Positions 35,149 through 44,748 are shown, counted from the first letter of the stretch. The stretch: DNA of 51,687 bases from Candidatus Aminicenantota bacterium (GCA_030691735.1 JAUYDS010000121.1:1-51687); one strand, 5' to 3'. The notes: a model not told the origin generated them from the letters alone. Numbers and translations: made by a program.

Positions 35149-37254
35149 CTATTTGATCGAGACCATGAGCCAGAGCAAAAGGATGATGATCCCGACCAGG
35201 ACCCAGCTCCCGCCGAACCCGATGACGTCCATCCTGCCCGGCTTCATGATCTCCCATTGGGAGCGCGGCCAGACCTTTCGAGTCCTGAACTTGTCGGGAT
35301 GATCGTAGGCGTCCTGGACGGCCTGGGCGTCCAGTTCGGGCGTCGGCTGGACGGGCGTATGGATCCGGCCGAAGAAACGGTCCAAGGCTTCTTTCGGCGC
35401 CGGCCTGGTCACGAAACTGATCAGGAACAGGAGCAGAAAAGGGAACAGAGCGTCGAAGAAGAACCTGGCGGCGCTCAGCTGGGCTTTGGTGAAGTTCGCG
35501 AAATCGATGCCGATCCAGCTCAAGACCCAGACCTCGGCGTTGAAGCGGCCGATGCCGATCTTTGGGGAACGGGGATCATCCGGATTGATCCGGGCCACTT
35601 TCTCGAAAAAGACCGCCCCCGGCTCGATCAGGTACGCTTTCCGGATCTTTTGGCCGAGACGTTCCGCCCGCCCCTCGGTCACATCCTCCCGCAATGCCCC
35701 TGTCGTAATAATGACCGTCTTGGGCTTCGTTTCCTCGAGGAAGGCGGGATTGGTCCTGGCCCAGGTCCACGTCTGGAAGACGTTGGGGATCACGGCGAAG
35801 ATGGTGAAGCAGGCGAAGATCTGGATGATGACCGCTCCTTTCGTCACCCGGCGCCAGATGAACCCCAGCCAGATCGAGGCGCCGAACACCGCCGGAAGGG
35901 AGATGAAATATTGGAAGAGATAGAGCAGGTTGCCGACGAAGAGGGCCGTCCCGACGCCGCCGAGGAGCGTCAGGGCCAGAGCGATCTTGCCGACCGTCAG
36001 ATAATGCCGCTCCGTCTTGCGCGGCGCGATCGGTTGGTAGATGTTCCGGATGAAGAGCGCCCCGTAGGAGACCGCGTTGGCGCTCAACGTGGACATGTTG
36101 GCCGCCAGGATTCCGACAAGCATGAGCCCGACGGCGCTCGGGAAGAGGAGCTCGCGGGTCATGACCCCCCAGATCAGGTCGGGATCGTGGAGCTTGCCCC
36201 CGAATAAGCCCACGGCGAGCAGCCCGGTCAGGGCCCAGAAAATCATCAGGAACCGCTTGAAATACATGCCCATGATCATCCCGAAACGGGCCGTATTCTC
36301 GGTTTTGGCCGACCCCGCCGTCTGCATCATCGGCGCCGAGGCGATGATCGAGACCAGATTCGCCAGGATCATGGCCAGGATCGTGTACCAGGCGTATTCC
36401 GAGGTCGTCACCGAGCCGAAGAGGTTGAACATGAAATCCGGGACCCGGGCGTGGAGCCCGGCGAATCCCCCGATCCTGGCCAGACCGAGGGGAATGAGCA
36501 TCACCGAAAAAATGACGATGAGAAATCCCTGGACGACGTCGGTCCAGACCGCGGCGATAAAGCCCCCCCAGACGGTATAAAGGCTGACGACGACGGCGAA
36601 AATGAGATAGACGACCATCGGATCGGTGTAGGATATAAAAGCGCGGAGCTCGCCGTGTTTGTTCCGGTCGTTGAGCTCCTCGTAGCGGGCCCTTTGTTCG
36701 GGGGTTAGCCCTGCGTCCAGGATTTTTTTCAATTCCTGGTACTCCTCGAACATCTCGACGCTCCGGCGCTCGGCGGCCGAGTAGTTTGCCTCCGGCTTGG
36801 GCGTGAGCGCCTGGATCATCTTCCCCGCGACCATATAGCTCACCCCGCCGCCGATCAAGGCCATGACCAGGGTGAAGACGGCGAAGGCCGCGGCCAGGAA
36901 GCGGCTTTTAAAGCGCTCGGCGAAGAAATCGCCCAGGGTGAGGAGCCGCGAGCGGCGCATAAAGGCCGTCGTGAACCAGTAGAAGGGCGTCAGGAACAGG
37001 ACCAGGTATTGGATCCACATCCCGCCGATGCCCTGGCGGTAGACCTCCCGCGAGACGGCCACGGCCTGGTCGGCGTTGGTCGAGGCTCCGAAATTCAGGA
37101 AGAACTGATAGAACTTGCCGAGCTTGCGGCCGGCCATGTAAAAATCGCCCTCGGTCTTCGTCCGGCGGGACGCCCACCGGCCGAGGGCCAACATGGCCAG
37201 GAGATAGACGATGATGATGGAAAAATCCAGCCAATGGAGCCCGAAAATTTGCAT
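35149..37254 (-). CDS. Sodium:solute symporter family (SSF) transporter
   Basis: About 701 residues from the ATG at 37254 (MQIFGLHWLDFSIII). The frame open further upstream runs into a palindromic repeat and is not likely coding. About 13-14 membrane helices. The SSF features are YLLAMLALGRWASRR, the GDFYMAGRKLGKF segment and NADQAVAVSREVYRQG. A hydrophilic segment (about 185-230) and a large loop (about 540-605) are additions. Imports a solute with Na+. Substrate unknown. It lies 12 bases before rlmN. Confidence 0.9.
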   Translation of the reverse strand: MQIFGLHWLDFSIIIVYLLAMLALGRWASRRTKTEGDFYMAGRKLGKFYQFFLNFGASTNADQAVAVSREVYRQGIGGMWIQYLVLFLTPFYWFTTAFMRRSRLLTLGDFFAERFKSRFLAAAFAVFTLVMALIGGGVSYMVAGKMIQALTPKPEANYSAAERRSVEMFEEYQELKKILDAGLTPEQRARYEELNDRNKHGELRAFISYTDPMVVYLIFAVVVSLYTVWGGFIAAVWTDVVQGFLIVIFSVMLIPLGLARIGGFAGLHARVPDFMFNLFGSVTTSEYAWYTILAMILANLVSIIASAPMMQTAGSAKTENTARFGMIMGMYFKRFLMIFWALTGLLAVGLFGGKLHDPDLIWGVMTRELLFPSAVGLMLVGILAANMSTLSANAVSYGALFIRNIYQPIAPRKTERHYLTVGKIALALTLLGGVGTALFVGNLLYLFQYFISLPAVFGASIWLGFIWRRVTKGAVIIQIFACFTIFAVIPNVFQTWTWARTNPAFLEETKPKTVIITTGALREDVTEGRAERLGQKIRKAYLIEPGAVFFEKVARINPDDPRSPKIGIGRFNAEVWVLSWIGIDFANFTKAQLSAARFFFDALFPFLLLFLISFVTRPAPKEALDRFFGRIHTPVQPTPELDAQAVQDAYDHPDKFRTRKVWPRSQWEIMKPGRMDVIGFGGSWVLVGIIILLLWLMVSIK

Positions 37255-37296
37255 GCGTCCATTAAACACAAAGGCCAAAACAAAGTCAAAACGGCC

Positions 37297-37429
37297 TGAC
37301 CGTCGAACAGTTTCGGGGACATGATTCCCTGCCCCCGTCGGACACAATGAAATGGTCGGTTTAATCCGGTTTTAAAAGACGGGGACAGGGTATCGTGTCC
37401 CCCTCGTCTGAAAACTGTTCGACGGTCAG
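37297..37429. repeat. Long inverted repeat with GGGGACA palindromes (REPIN-like)
   Basis: The outer 18 bp CTGACCGTCGAACAGTTT (37297-37314) is repeated perfectly inverted at 37412-37429. Inside, a 25-bp segment (37315-37338) matches the complement of 37378-37401 with about three differences. Each segment carries a GGGGACA/TGTCCCC-like palindrome. It sits between the divergent symporter and EamA genes. Confidence 0.85.
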
Positions 37430-37480
37430 CAAAACGGCCATTTGACCGGTCCGGCCGTATCTGCTATAAGACCCTTTTCC

Positions 37481-38398
37481 ATGCGCAGCCTGTTCGACTC
37501 GCTGACCTCGCTCCCCCATCTCGGGGAGACCCTGTCCGTCCTGTCCGCCCTGATCTGGGCTTTTGCCATCATCCTTTTCCGCATCGTCGGACGACGCGTT
37601 CATCCGTTGGGGATGAATCTGTTCAAGAGCGCGCTCTGCGCCCTGCTCTTCGCCCTGACCCTGATCATCTGCGGCGAGTCCTTTCTCCCAAACCTGCCCG
37701 GCCGCTATTATCTCCTCCTTTTCTTGAGCGGGATCCTGGGGATTTCGGTCGCGGATACGTTCCTGTTCGTCGCCCTGAACAAGCTCGGGGCCGAGCTGAC
37801 GGCGATCGTGGATTGCGTCTACGTCCCGTTCGTCATCGGCCTCTCGATCCTCTTCCTCGGCGAGCGGATGAATCCGGTCCAGTCGGCCGGCGTGGCCTTC
37901 ATCGTCCTGGCCGTTTTTCTGATCACCCAGAGGAAAAGCGGCGTTCAGATCCCGCGCCGGGCGCTGCTCGCCGGGATCGGAGCCGGCGTCCTGTCCATGC
38001 TCTTTTCGGCCGGAGGGGTCGTCCTGATGAAACCGGTCCTCAGCCACGCCTCCCTGCTCTGGGCCAGCTTCGTCCGTCTGTCCAGCGGAGCCGTCTTCGT
38101 CGGCCTGTCCATCGCGATCCTGCCCGCCCGGAGGGAGATCGTCCGTCCTCTGCGGTCGGCCGGGAACATTCGCCTCCTGGCGCCGGCCTCTTTTCTAGGG
38201 TCTTACCTGTCGTTGGTGATCTGGATGGGAGGGATGAAATATACGCAGGCGTCGGTCGCTTCGGCGCTCAATCAGATGAGCACCATCTTCATTTTCATTC
38301 TCGCCGCGATCTTTTTAAAGGAGCGCATCACGCCGCTCAAGCTGGCAGCGGTCATTCTCGCCTTCGCCGGAGCGGTCCTCGTAGCCGTCCCGCTCTGA
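37481..38398 (+). CDS. EamA-type permease (drug/metabolite transporter superfamily)
   Basis: 305 residues, ten hydrophobic segments in two EamA repeats (about 15-150 and 165-303). The repeats end in LGERMNPVQSAGVAFIVLAV and LKERITPLKLAAVILAFAGAV, the family hallmark. Exports or exchanges small metabolites. Start taken as the ATG at 37481, beyond the palindromic element. Confidence 0.9.
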   Translation: MRSLFDSLTSLPHLGETLSVLSALIWAFAIILFRIVGRRVHPLGMNLFKSALCALLFALTLIICGESFLPNLPGRYYLLLFLSGILGISVADTFLFVALNKLGAELTAIVDCVYVPFVIGLSILFLGERMNPVQSAGVAFIVLAVFLITQRKSGVQIPRRALLAGIGAGVLSMLFSAGGVVLMKPVLSHASLLWASFVRLSSGAVFVGLSIAILPARREIVRPLRSAGNIRLLAPASFLGSYLSLVIWMGGMKYTQASVASALNQMSTIFIFILAAIFLKERITPLKLAAVILAFAGAVLVAVPL

Positions 38399-38499
38399 AG
38401 AAGCTGGCGCTATTGCTTGGCGGCGAGCTTCAGGTCGATCCAGAAATCGTACTTTTTAGGGAGGCTCCGGCGCATGCTGGAAAGCTCGCGTTCCGGCCT

Positions 38500-39123
38500 T
38501 TACTTGACGACGAGCCGATGGACGATGTCGACGGCGCTGGCCGCGTCGGGGGCATATCCTTTGGCCCCAATCTGGTCCGCGTAATCCTGGGTCAAGGGGG
38601 CGCCGCCGACGATCACCGACACCCCCAATCCGGCCGCTTGGACCGCCTGGACGATGGCCTTCATCTGGATCATGGTCGTCGTCAAGAGGGCCGAAAGGGC
38701 CACCACGTCGGCCTTGTTCTGCCGGGCGGCGTCGACGAACCGGTCCGCAGCCACGTCCGCACCGAGGTCGACGATCTTGTAGCCGGCGCCCTTGAGCATC
38801 ATGGCCACGAGGTTCTTGCCGATGTCGTGCAGGTCGCCTTTGACCGTGCCGATGACCACCACGCCCTTCGGCTCTATTTTGTCCTTGATCAGGTAGGGTT
38901 CGAGCTTGGTCAATCCGGCGTTCATCGCCCGGGCCGCCACGAGGACCTCGGGGATGAAGACCTCGTTGTTCTTGAACATCACCCCGAGCTTTTCCATGCC
39001 CGCGATCAGGCCTTCGTTCAGGATGCGCCGGGTCGGGATTCCCGCGGCCAAGGCCTGGTCGACGAGCGTCTCCACGTCGGCTTTTTTGCCGGCCATCAGC
39101 GCGTCCTGGAGTTTATTCAGCAT
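38500..39123 (-). CDS. Corrinoid-binding methyltransferase subunit (MtaC/MtbC-like)
   Basis: 207 residues from the ATG at 39123, with AAAGGAG six bases upstream. An N-terminal four-helix cap (about 1-85) is followed by the B12 domain with the signature GDLHDIGKNLVAMML, whose His is the lower cobalt ligand, plus SALLTTTM and GGAPLT. It carries a methyl group on cobalt between a substrate methyltransferase and an acceptor methyltransferase. It is monocistronic here; the plausible partner at 26844-27983 is 10 kb away. Confidence 0.92.
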   Translation of the reverse strand: MLNKLQDALMAGKKADVETLVDQALAAGIPTRRILNEGLIAGMEKLGVMFKNNEVFIPEVLVAARAMNAGLTKLEPYLIKDKIEPKGVVVIGTVKGDLHDIGKNLVAMMLKGAGYKIVDLGADVAADRFVDAARQNKADVVALSALLTTTMIQMKAIVQAVQAAGLGVSVIVGGAPLTQDYADQIGAKGYAPDAASAVDIVHRLVVK

Positions 39124-39223
39124 GGCCAAGCTCCTTTCCTTTCAAGTCGTTCCCTCACGCGATTCGACACTATAGCACAGGCCCCGCGGCGGTTCAATCA
39201 AAGGGGGACGAAGTCCCCCGTTC

Positions 39224-42139
39224 TTATTTTTTCATTTCCTTTTTGAACATCGGGTTGACGTCGCGCTTCCCCTTCTCGAGATAGGGCACGCCTTTCTCCA
39301 TCCATTCCGGTTTGGGTTTGCCGAGGAGAAAATGGTCGAAGAACTCGTCCATATGGACGGTCCAATGTTTCTGGTTCTCGCGCTCCCGCAGGCCGTGCTT
39401 CTCGCCGTTGTAGACGAACATGTAGGCCTCTTTCCCGAGCCGGCGCAGGGCGGTGAAGAACTCGATGCCCTGGTACCAGGGAACGGCGTCGTCATCGTCG
39501 TTATGGATGGTCAGATACGGCGTCCGGACCCGCTCCGCCCAGAAGACCGGCGAGTTCTCGATGAACTGCAAGGCCCGGCTGAAGAGGGTCGCCCCGATCC
39601 GGCTCTGGGTTTTCTCATACTGGAACTCGCGGACCATGCCCGATCCCCAGCGGATGCCGCCGTAGGCGCTGGTCATGTTGGAGACGGAGGCGCCCGCCTG
39701 GACGGCGGCGAAGATGTCCGTCTGCGTGACCATATAGGTGATCTGATACCCGCCCCAGCTGTGGCCCTGGATGCCGATCCGCTTCGGATCGATGGTGCCT
39801 TCACTGACGACCTTTTGGATGGCCGGCAGAACGCATTTCATCGCGCTCGAGCCGGGATAGCCGATCTCGTAGACGATGTCGGGCTGGAGGAGGATGTAGC
39901 CGTTGCTGACGTAGCGCGCGGGATTGATGCTCGTGCCGGGACCCGGCGCGGCGTAGTTGTGTAGACCCTGGGCCAGCTTTTCGTAGATGTAGACCATCAG
40001 CGGATACTTTTTCGAAGGATCGAAGTCCTCGGGCTTGGTCAGGACCGCGTCGAGCGTCACCCCGTCGGCGTTGAGGTAATGGATGAGCTCGGACCTGCCC
40101 CAGACGTATTGGGCCTGCTGCGGATTCGCGTCGCTCACCTTTCTCATCTCGGCCAGGTCCGGACCGCTCAGCCAGAGGTTCGGGAATTCTTCGAAGCGCG
40201 AGAGTGTAAATATGTACGTCTCGGCGTTCTTGGCCTTTTGGAGGGAACCGAAGCGCTTGTCGAGCATGACGACTTTGGCCGGATCGGCCGGGCCCGCCAG
40301 AGTGACCTTGTAATATCCGGAGGCCTTCGTTTTTTCGTCGGATGTGGAAAGGAGGATGGGCGTCTTGGTCGGAACGGTCTTTTCGTCCCGGTCCAGACGC
40401 ATGGTGCGGAAGACGAGCTCGTTCTTCCGGCCCCGGCCGTCCGTCGCCGTCCGCCCGCCCGACCCGTCCGGCTTGACCTCCCAGATGTCGTAGCGGTCGT
40501 AGAGGAGGACGGTCTTGTCGCCCTCGGTCCAACCGCCGCTGCCATAGGGGGCGGGTTCGCTCGGCGTGTCCGCCTCCTCCCGGAAGAAGTTCACGCCCAG
40601 CTTCGCGGTCAGGTTGGAGGTCTTTCCGTCGAGGATGCGGAAGGAATACCAGGACCGGTCCTGGTCCGCATAGTAGAGAAGAAAATTCCCTCCCGGCGAA
40701 ATCGAAACGGCATTCCCACACTTCTCGAGGATCTTCTTCCGCGAGCCGTCCATGATATTGACGAGATAGTAATCGTCGTATCCCTGTTCCCAGGACACGA
40801 GCTTCCGATACGGGACGTCGGACGAACCGAGGACCAGCTTGGCGTCGTCGGACAGGGTGATCGTCGGCATGTCGGGAGTCGCGAGCGCGACGATCTTTTT
40901 TTCCTTGAGATGGATGACGGCCCGATAGGACCGTTTCTTCTCCTGGTCGGCATTGACCTTCTGCATGGGCTGAAGATCGGCATCCGTCCAGGACCAGATG
41001 TCCACCTTGGTCGGCTCGGGGGCATCCTCGGCCGGCTCGGGTTTGGGGGGAGCGGCATATCCGAAGAACAGCTTCGTGCCGTCCTTGGAGAAGTTGAGAG
41101 CGCCGTTCTCGCCGACCACCATCCCCTGCGGCATGCCTTTCGCCGCGCCGGATGCGACCGCGCCGGCCGCTACGGCCGGCTCGGCCCAATGGTAGAGTTT
41201 GAAGAGGCCGACGTCGTTCTTCCATTCATCGCGGTCGCTCATGAACGCCAGCTGAGCTCCCTTCTCCTCGAAGGCGAACCCTTTGGCGTTGCCCTGGCCC
41301 TTGAGGAGAGCGATGGTCATGCCGTCGGCCGCTTTCCGGACGAAGGCGCCGTCGTCTTCAGGCTTCTTAGACATGACGGCGTAGGCCAGCCACGTGCCGG
41401 GTTTGTTCCAAACGTATTCCGTGACCTCGTTGATGGTCACGCTCTTGCCCGTGGCCAGCTCTCGGACGACGAGGTCGGTGCCGGGCTCGTGCTTCTTTTC
41501 CTTCTTTTTCTTGGCCTCCGTCGCCTCTTCCTTCTTTTCGGCCGCCGGCGCCGCGGGCGCTTTTTTTTCGGGTTCGACTTTGGCCGCGGGCTCCTTCTTT
41601 TCGGCGGTCTCTTTCTTGTCGACGGCCTTCTCCTCGGGCTTTTTCAACGGAGGCTCCAGAAGATAGGCCACGAAAGCGCCCGATTCCTCGGCCATCTTGT
41701 AGCTCTTGACGCGCTCGACCGTGATGATCTCGCCGCCGGCCAGGTTCATGATGCCCAGGGCGTTCTTGGGCTGTTCTTCGGGTTTCTTCTTTTCTTTCTT
41801 GGCCTTCTCCACCTCGTCTTTGAGCGGAAGGACGGTGAAGACGACGAATTTGCCGTCGACCGTGATGACGGGCGCGCTGCCCCGGCCCGCCCTGTATTCC
41901 TTGTCCGTCTTCAAACCGCGGACGACCAGCTCGCCGTCCCCGTCCTGGGGGGTCAGGGCATAGGCCAGCCAGGCGCCGTCCCGCGAAAGCTGCGCGCCCT
42001 GGATCGAGCGCCAGCCGTTATAGGCCTCGTAGGTTATCGGCTTCTTGCCCGCCGCCTGGCCCGCCGCATCTGTCAGCGGCAGCAGGACCAAGATCGCCAG
42101 GGCCAGAGTCCATTTCAAGATCGTCGGATGTTTGCGCAT
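39224..42139 (-). CDS. Secreted S9 family peptidase (prolyl oligopeptidase/acylaminoacyl type)
   Basis: 971 residues with a signal peptide (1-30), a beta-propeller-like domain, and a C-terminal alpha/beta hydrolase. The nucleophile Ser is in GIQGHSWGGYQITYM, Asp in HNDDDDAVPWYQG and His in GEKHGLRERE. A low-complexity Lys/Glu/Ala/Pro insert (about residues 165-220) interrupts the propeller. Cleaves short peptides in the periplasm or outside. AGGAGG precedes the start. Divergent from the 42271 gene. Confidence 0.95.
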   Translation of the reverse strand: MRKHPTILKWTLALAILVLLPLTDAAGQAAGKKPITYEAYNGWRSIQGAQLSRDGAWLAYALTPQDGDGELVVRGLKTDKEYRAGRGSAPVITVDGKFVVFTVLPLKDEVEKAKKEKKKPEEQPKNALGIMNLAGGEIITVERVKSYKMAEESGAFVAYLLEPPLKKPEEKAVDKKETAEKKEPAAKVEPEKKAPAAPAAEKKEEATEAKKKKEKKHEPGTDLVVRELATGKSVTINEVTEYVWNKPGTWLAYAVMSKKPEDDGAFVRKAADGMTIALLKGQGNAKGFAFEEKGAQLAFMSDRDEWKNDVGLFKLYHWAEPAVAAGAVASGAAKGMPQGMVVGENGALNFSKDGTKLFFGYAAPPKPEPAEDAPEPTKVDIWSWTDADLQPMQKVNADQEKKRSYRAVIHLKEKKIVALATPDMPTITLSDDAKLVLGSSDVPYRKLVSWEQGYDDYYLVNIMDGSRKKILEKCGNAVSISPGGNFLLYYADQDRSWYSFRILDGKTSNLTAKLGVNFFREEADTPSEPAPYGSGGWTEGDKTVLLYDRYDIWEVKPDGSGGRTATDGRGRKNELVFRTMRLDRDEKTVPTKTPILLSTSDEKTKASGYYKVTLAGPADPAKVVMLDKRFGSLQKAKNAETYIFTLSRFEEFPNLWLSGPDLAEMRKVSDANPQQAQYVWGRSELIHYLNADGVTLDAVLTKPEDFDPSKKYPLMVYIYEKLAQGLHNYAAPGPGTSINPARYVSNGYILLQPDIVYEIGYPGSSAMKCVLPAIQKVVSEGTIDPKRIGIQGHSWGGYQITYMVTQTDIFAAVQAGASVSNMTSAYGGIRWGSGMVREFQYEKTQSRIGATLFSRALQFIENSPVFWAERVRTPYLTIHNDDDDAVPWYQGIEFFTALRRLGKEAYMFVYNGEKHGLRERENQKHWTVHMDEFFDHFLLGKPKPEWMEKGVPYLEKGKRDVNPMFKKEMKK

Positions 42140-42157
42140 GGGGCCTCCTAAAAAAAT

Positions 42158-42197
42158 GGGGACGCGGTCCGAACATCAGGATGCGGTCCGCGTCCCC
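42158..42197. repeat. Palindrome GGGGACGCGG...CCGCGTCCCC
   Basis: Perfect 10-bp arms (42158-42167 and 42188-42197) separated by 20 bases that contain a direct repeat of GCGGTCC. In the divergent region between the S9 peptidase and the isomerase. It could be a repeat of the GGGGAC family or an operator. Confidence 0.7.
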
Positions 42198-42270
42198 GGC
42201 TCTTCATGAGAAATCCGACTATAATAAAAAGGAGCGATCGATGTCAATGAAAACGGGTCCGTGCTAAAAT

Positions 42271-43257
42271 ATGCCCATGAAAAAATTCAAGGTGGGGATC
42301 GACGCGTACAGCCTCAAGCCGCTCGGTCTCGATCCTTTCGAACTCCTCGACTGGGCTCTGATCCACGAGGCCGCGGGCGTCCAGTTCTCCGAGGTCCCCG
42401 CCGAGGCCGGCGACAAAGCCCTTTTGAAGGAGCTCGCCCAATATGCCGCCGAGAACGACCTTTATCTGGAGTGGGGCGGCGGCGAGCATATCCCGTTCGA
42501 CGTCATCACCGGAAAAGCGAAGGACATCGCCGCTTCGAACCGGAAGGCCGTCGAACAGGCTTCGGCAATGGGCATCCGGACGGTCCGTTCCTGCTCGGGC
42601 GGACTGATGCGCTGGCGCGAGGATGCCCCGCCCACGGAGACGTATTTGCGGGACATGGCCGCCAGCCTGCGTCCGCAGCGGCGGACATTCAAGGACCACG
42701 ATGTCGTCCTGGCCATCGAAACGCATTTCGAGTTCACGACCTTCGAGCTTCTCCGCCTGTTCGAGATGTGCGACGCCGGGCCGGGGGATTTTCTGGGCAT
42801 CTGTCTGGACACCATGAACGTCCTGACCATGCTCGAAGATCCCGTGGCCGCCGCGCGGCGGGTCCTCCCCTGGGTCGTGACGACCCACGTCAAAGACGGA
42901 GCGCTGTCCCTGACGCGGGATGGTTTGGTTTCTTTTACAGCCGAGGCCGGCCAAGGCCTGATCGATTTCCGGACGATTTTCGAGGACCTCAGCGCCCAGC
43001 CGCACGATCTGAGGCTGTCGATCGAAGACCACGGCGGCGACTTTGTCATCCCCGTCTTCGACCCGGCCTTTCTGGCCAAATTTCCGGACCTCACCGTCCA
43101 GGAACTCGGCCTCTTGCTGAGAATGGCCGCCGAAACGCAAGATCTCCTCCAAAAAAAGAAACTGGCCATCCTCGACCGGAACCGCTGGCCGGAAGTCTGC
43201 GAATCCAGGGTTGAGCGGGACCTGAGGGCGATCCAATCGATCGTCGAAGAGGGATGA
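42271..43257 (+). CDS. Sugar phosphate isomerase/epimerase-like TIM barrel protein
   Basis: 328 residues (AP endonuclease family 2 fold). Metal-site residues are plausible in VLAIETHFEFTTFE, ICLDTMNV, VTTHVKDGA and LSIEDHGG. Such proteins isomerise sugars, inositols or keto acids. Start at 42271 or the in-frame ATG at 42277. It overlaps the next gene by 4 bases (ATGA). First gene of a five-gene co-directional run. Confidence 0.85.
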   Translation: MPMKKFKVGIDAYSLKPLGLDPFELLDWALIHEAAGVQFSEVPAEAGDKALLKELAQYAAENDLYLEWGGGEHIPFDVITGKAKDIAASNRKAVEQASAMGIRTVRSCSGGLMRWREDAPPTETYLRDMAASLRPQRRTFKDHDVVLAIETHFEFTTFELLRLFEMCDAGPGDFLGICLDTMNVLTMLEDPVAAARRVLPWVVTTHVKDGALSLTRDGLVSFTAEAGQGLIDFRTIFEDLSAQPHDLRLSIEDHGGDFVIPVFDPAFLAKFPDLTVQELGLLLRMAAETQDLLQKKKLAILDRNRWPEVCESRVERDLRAIQSIVEEG

Positions 43258-44579
43258 GCGGGCACGAGAGATTCGCCTTCAAAAGCAGGGAAGAATTTCT
43301 GGCCAAGATCGCCGCCCTGAGTCTCGAGATCCCCTTTTCCCATGACATCGACGGCCTTTTTCGTTCTTTCCCCCTCGCCGGCAGGACTCTGCCCAACCGA
43401 CTGGCCGTCCATCCTTTGGAAGGGGCGGACGCGGGCCCCGGCGGCGCGCCCGGCGAACTCACCTTCCGCCGGTACCGGAGGTTCGCGGAGAGCGGATGCG
43501 GTCTGATCTGGTTCGAGGCCACGGCGCTCCATGAAGAGGGACGATCCAATCCGAACCAGCTTCTTCTCTCCAAGCAAACGCTGGACGCTTTCAAACGTCT
43601 CGTCGAAATGATCCGGTCTTTCGCCCAAAAAAGAGCCGGGAGGAATCCCTCGCCGGTCCTCATCCTCCAATTGACCCATACCGGCCGTTTTTCCAAGCCT
43701 CGGGGAGCCCCGGCGCCGATCATCGCCCAGCACAATCCCCATCTCGATCCTCTTCATAAAATCCCTCCGGACCATCCGCTCATCAGCGACCGGGAATTGG
43801 ACGATCTCCAAGATATCTTCGCCCGAGCGGCCGGAATGGCGGCGGAGGCCGGCTTTGACGGAGTCGATATCAAGGCCTGCCATGGATATCTCGTTTCCGA
43901 GCTTCTCGCCTCGCGCTCACGGGAGAACAGCCGCTATGGGGGCTCCTTCGACAACAGGACCCGTTTCCTCCGGGAAACGACGGCCAAGATCAAGACCGGG
44001 GTCCCGAACATCATCATCGCCAGCCGGTTGGGTCTCTATGACTCGGTTCCCTGTCCCTACGGTTTCGGAACGGACGAAAAGGACGCCGCGAATTCCGACT
44101 TGTCCGAGCCGGTCGCTCTGGTCAAGGAACTCTCCAAGAAAGGTCTCACCCTTCTGAACATCACCGCCGGGATCCCCGCATATCGGCCTCACTACGGCCG
44201 TCCTTTCGACAAGCCCGTCCGCGGCGGGAGCGTCCCCGATGAACACCCCTTGACCGGCGTCTCGCGCCTGGTCCGACTGGCCTCCCGTCTACAAAAAGAA
44301 TTCCCCTCGCTGGCCGTGGTCGGAACGGGGTATTCATGGCTGAGGCGTTTCTTTCCCCATGTCGCGGCGGGCGTCCTCACGAACGGAGGGGCTTCCCTGA
44401 TCGGCGTCGGCCGCCTGGCCTATGCCTATCCCGATTTCGCCTGGGATCTAATGGACAAAGGCGCCCTCGACCCGAAAAAGCTTTGTTTGGCCTGTTCCGG
44501 TTGTTCCACGCTACTCCGGGCGGGCGGGCCGGTCGGCTGTCTCGTCCGGGATAAAACCCTCTATCGTCTTCCCCGATAA
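43254..44579 (+). CDS. Old Yellow Enzyme family NADH:flavin oxidoreductase
   Basis: 441 residues. FMN barrel motifs LILQLTHTGRFSKP and GFDGVDIKACHGYLVSELL, then SRYGGSFDNRTRFLRE. The usual HxxH/N substrate pair is KACH here. The C-terminus has four cysteines in CLACSGCSTLL...GC, as in the 4Fe-4S site of 2,4-dienoyl-CoA reductases and bile-acid BaiCD/BaiH. The second FAD/NADPH domain of those enzymes is absent, so electrons may come from a separate protein. Substrate unknown. Confidence 0.88.
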   Translation: MSGHERFAFKSREEFLAKIAALSLEIPFSHDIDGLFRSFPLAGRTLPNRLAVHPLEGADAGPGGAPGELTFRRYRRFAESGCGLIWFEATALHEEGRSNPNQLLLSKQTLDAFKRLVEMIRSFAQKRAGRNPSPVLILQLTHTGRFSKPRGAPAPIIAQHNPHLDPLHKIPPDHPLISDRELDDLQDIFARAAGMAAEAGFDGVDIKACHGYLVSELLASRSRENSRYGGSFDNRTRFLRETTAKIKTGVPNIIIASRLGLYDSVPCPYGFGTDEKDAANSDLSEPVALVKELSKKGLTLLNITAGIPAYRPHYGRPFDKPVRGGSVPDEHPLTGVSRLVRLASRLQKEFPSLAVVGTGYSWLRRFFPHVAAGVLTNGGASLIGVGRLAYAYPDFAWDLMDKGALDPKKLCLACSGCSTLLRAGGPVGCLVRDKTLYRLPR

Positions 44580-44650
44580 GCCTCCTCCGTCTTTTCCTTC
44601 TCCGACCAGAGGGGCGCAAAGGGCATCTTAATTTCCGCAGGGAATTCATA

Positions 44651-44656
44651 TATAAT
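44651..44656 (+). promoter_or_regulatory. Candidate -10 element upstream of phosphofructokinase
   Basis: TATAAT at 44651-44656, with a poor -35 (TTAATT at 44628-44633, 17 bp away). A small hairpin AATGACG/CGTCATT (44654-44660 and 44675-44681) follows. It suggests that the last three genes of the run can be transcribed separately. Confidence 0.4.
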
Positions 44657-44748
44657 GACGGCCAAGCGTTCGATCGTCATTGGCAGAATTCACCGGTCCG
44701 GAACAATTCCAGGACGGCTCAAGCACCGACGATCGCTGAAGGAAGGAA

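Noticed and set aside
38410-38475. 21-codon frame (MRRSLPKKYDFWIDLKLAAKQ-type) after the corrinoid gene
   Set aside because: It follows the corrinoid stop in the same frame and looks protein-like, but has no ribosome site or recognisable family. Possibly a remnant, not supportable.
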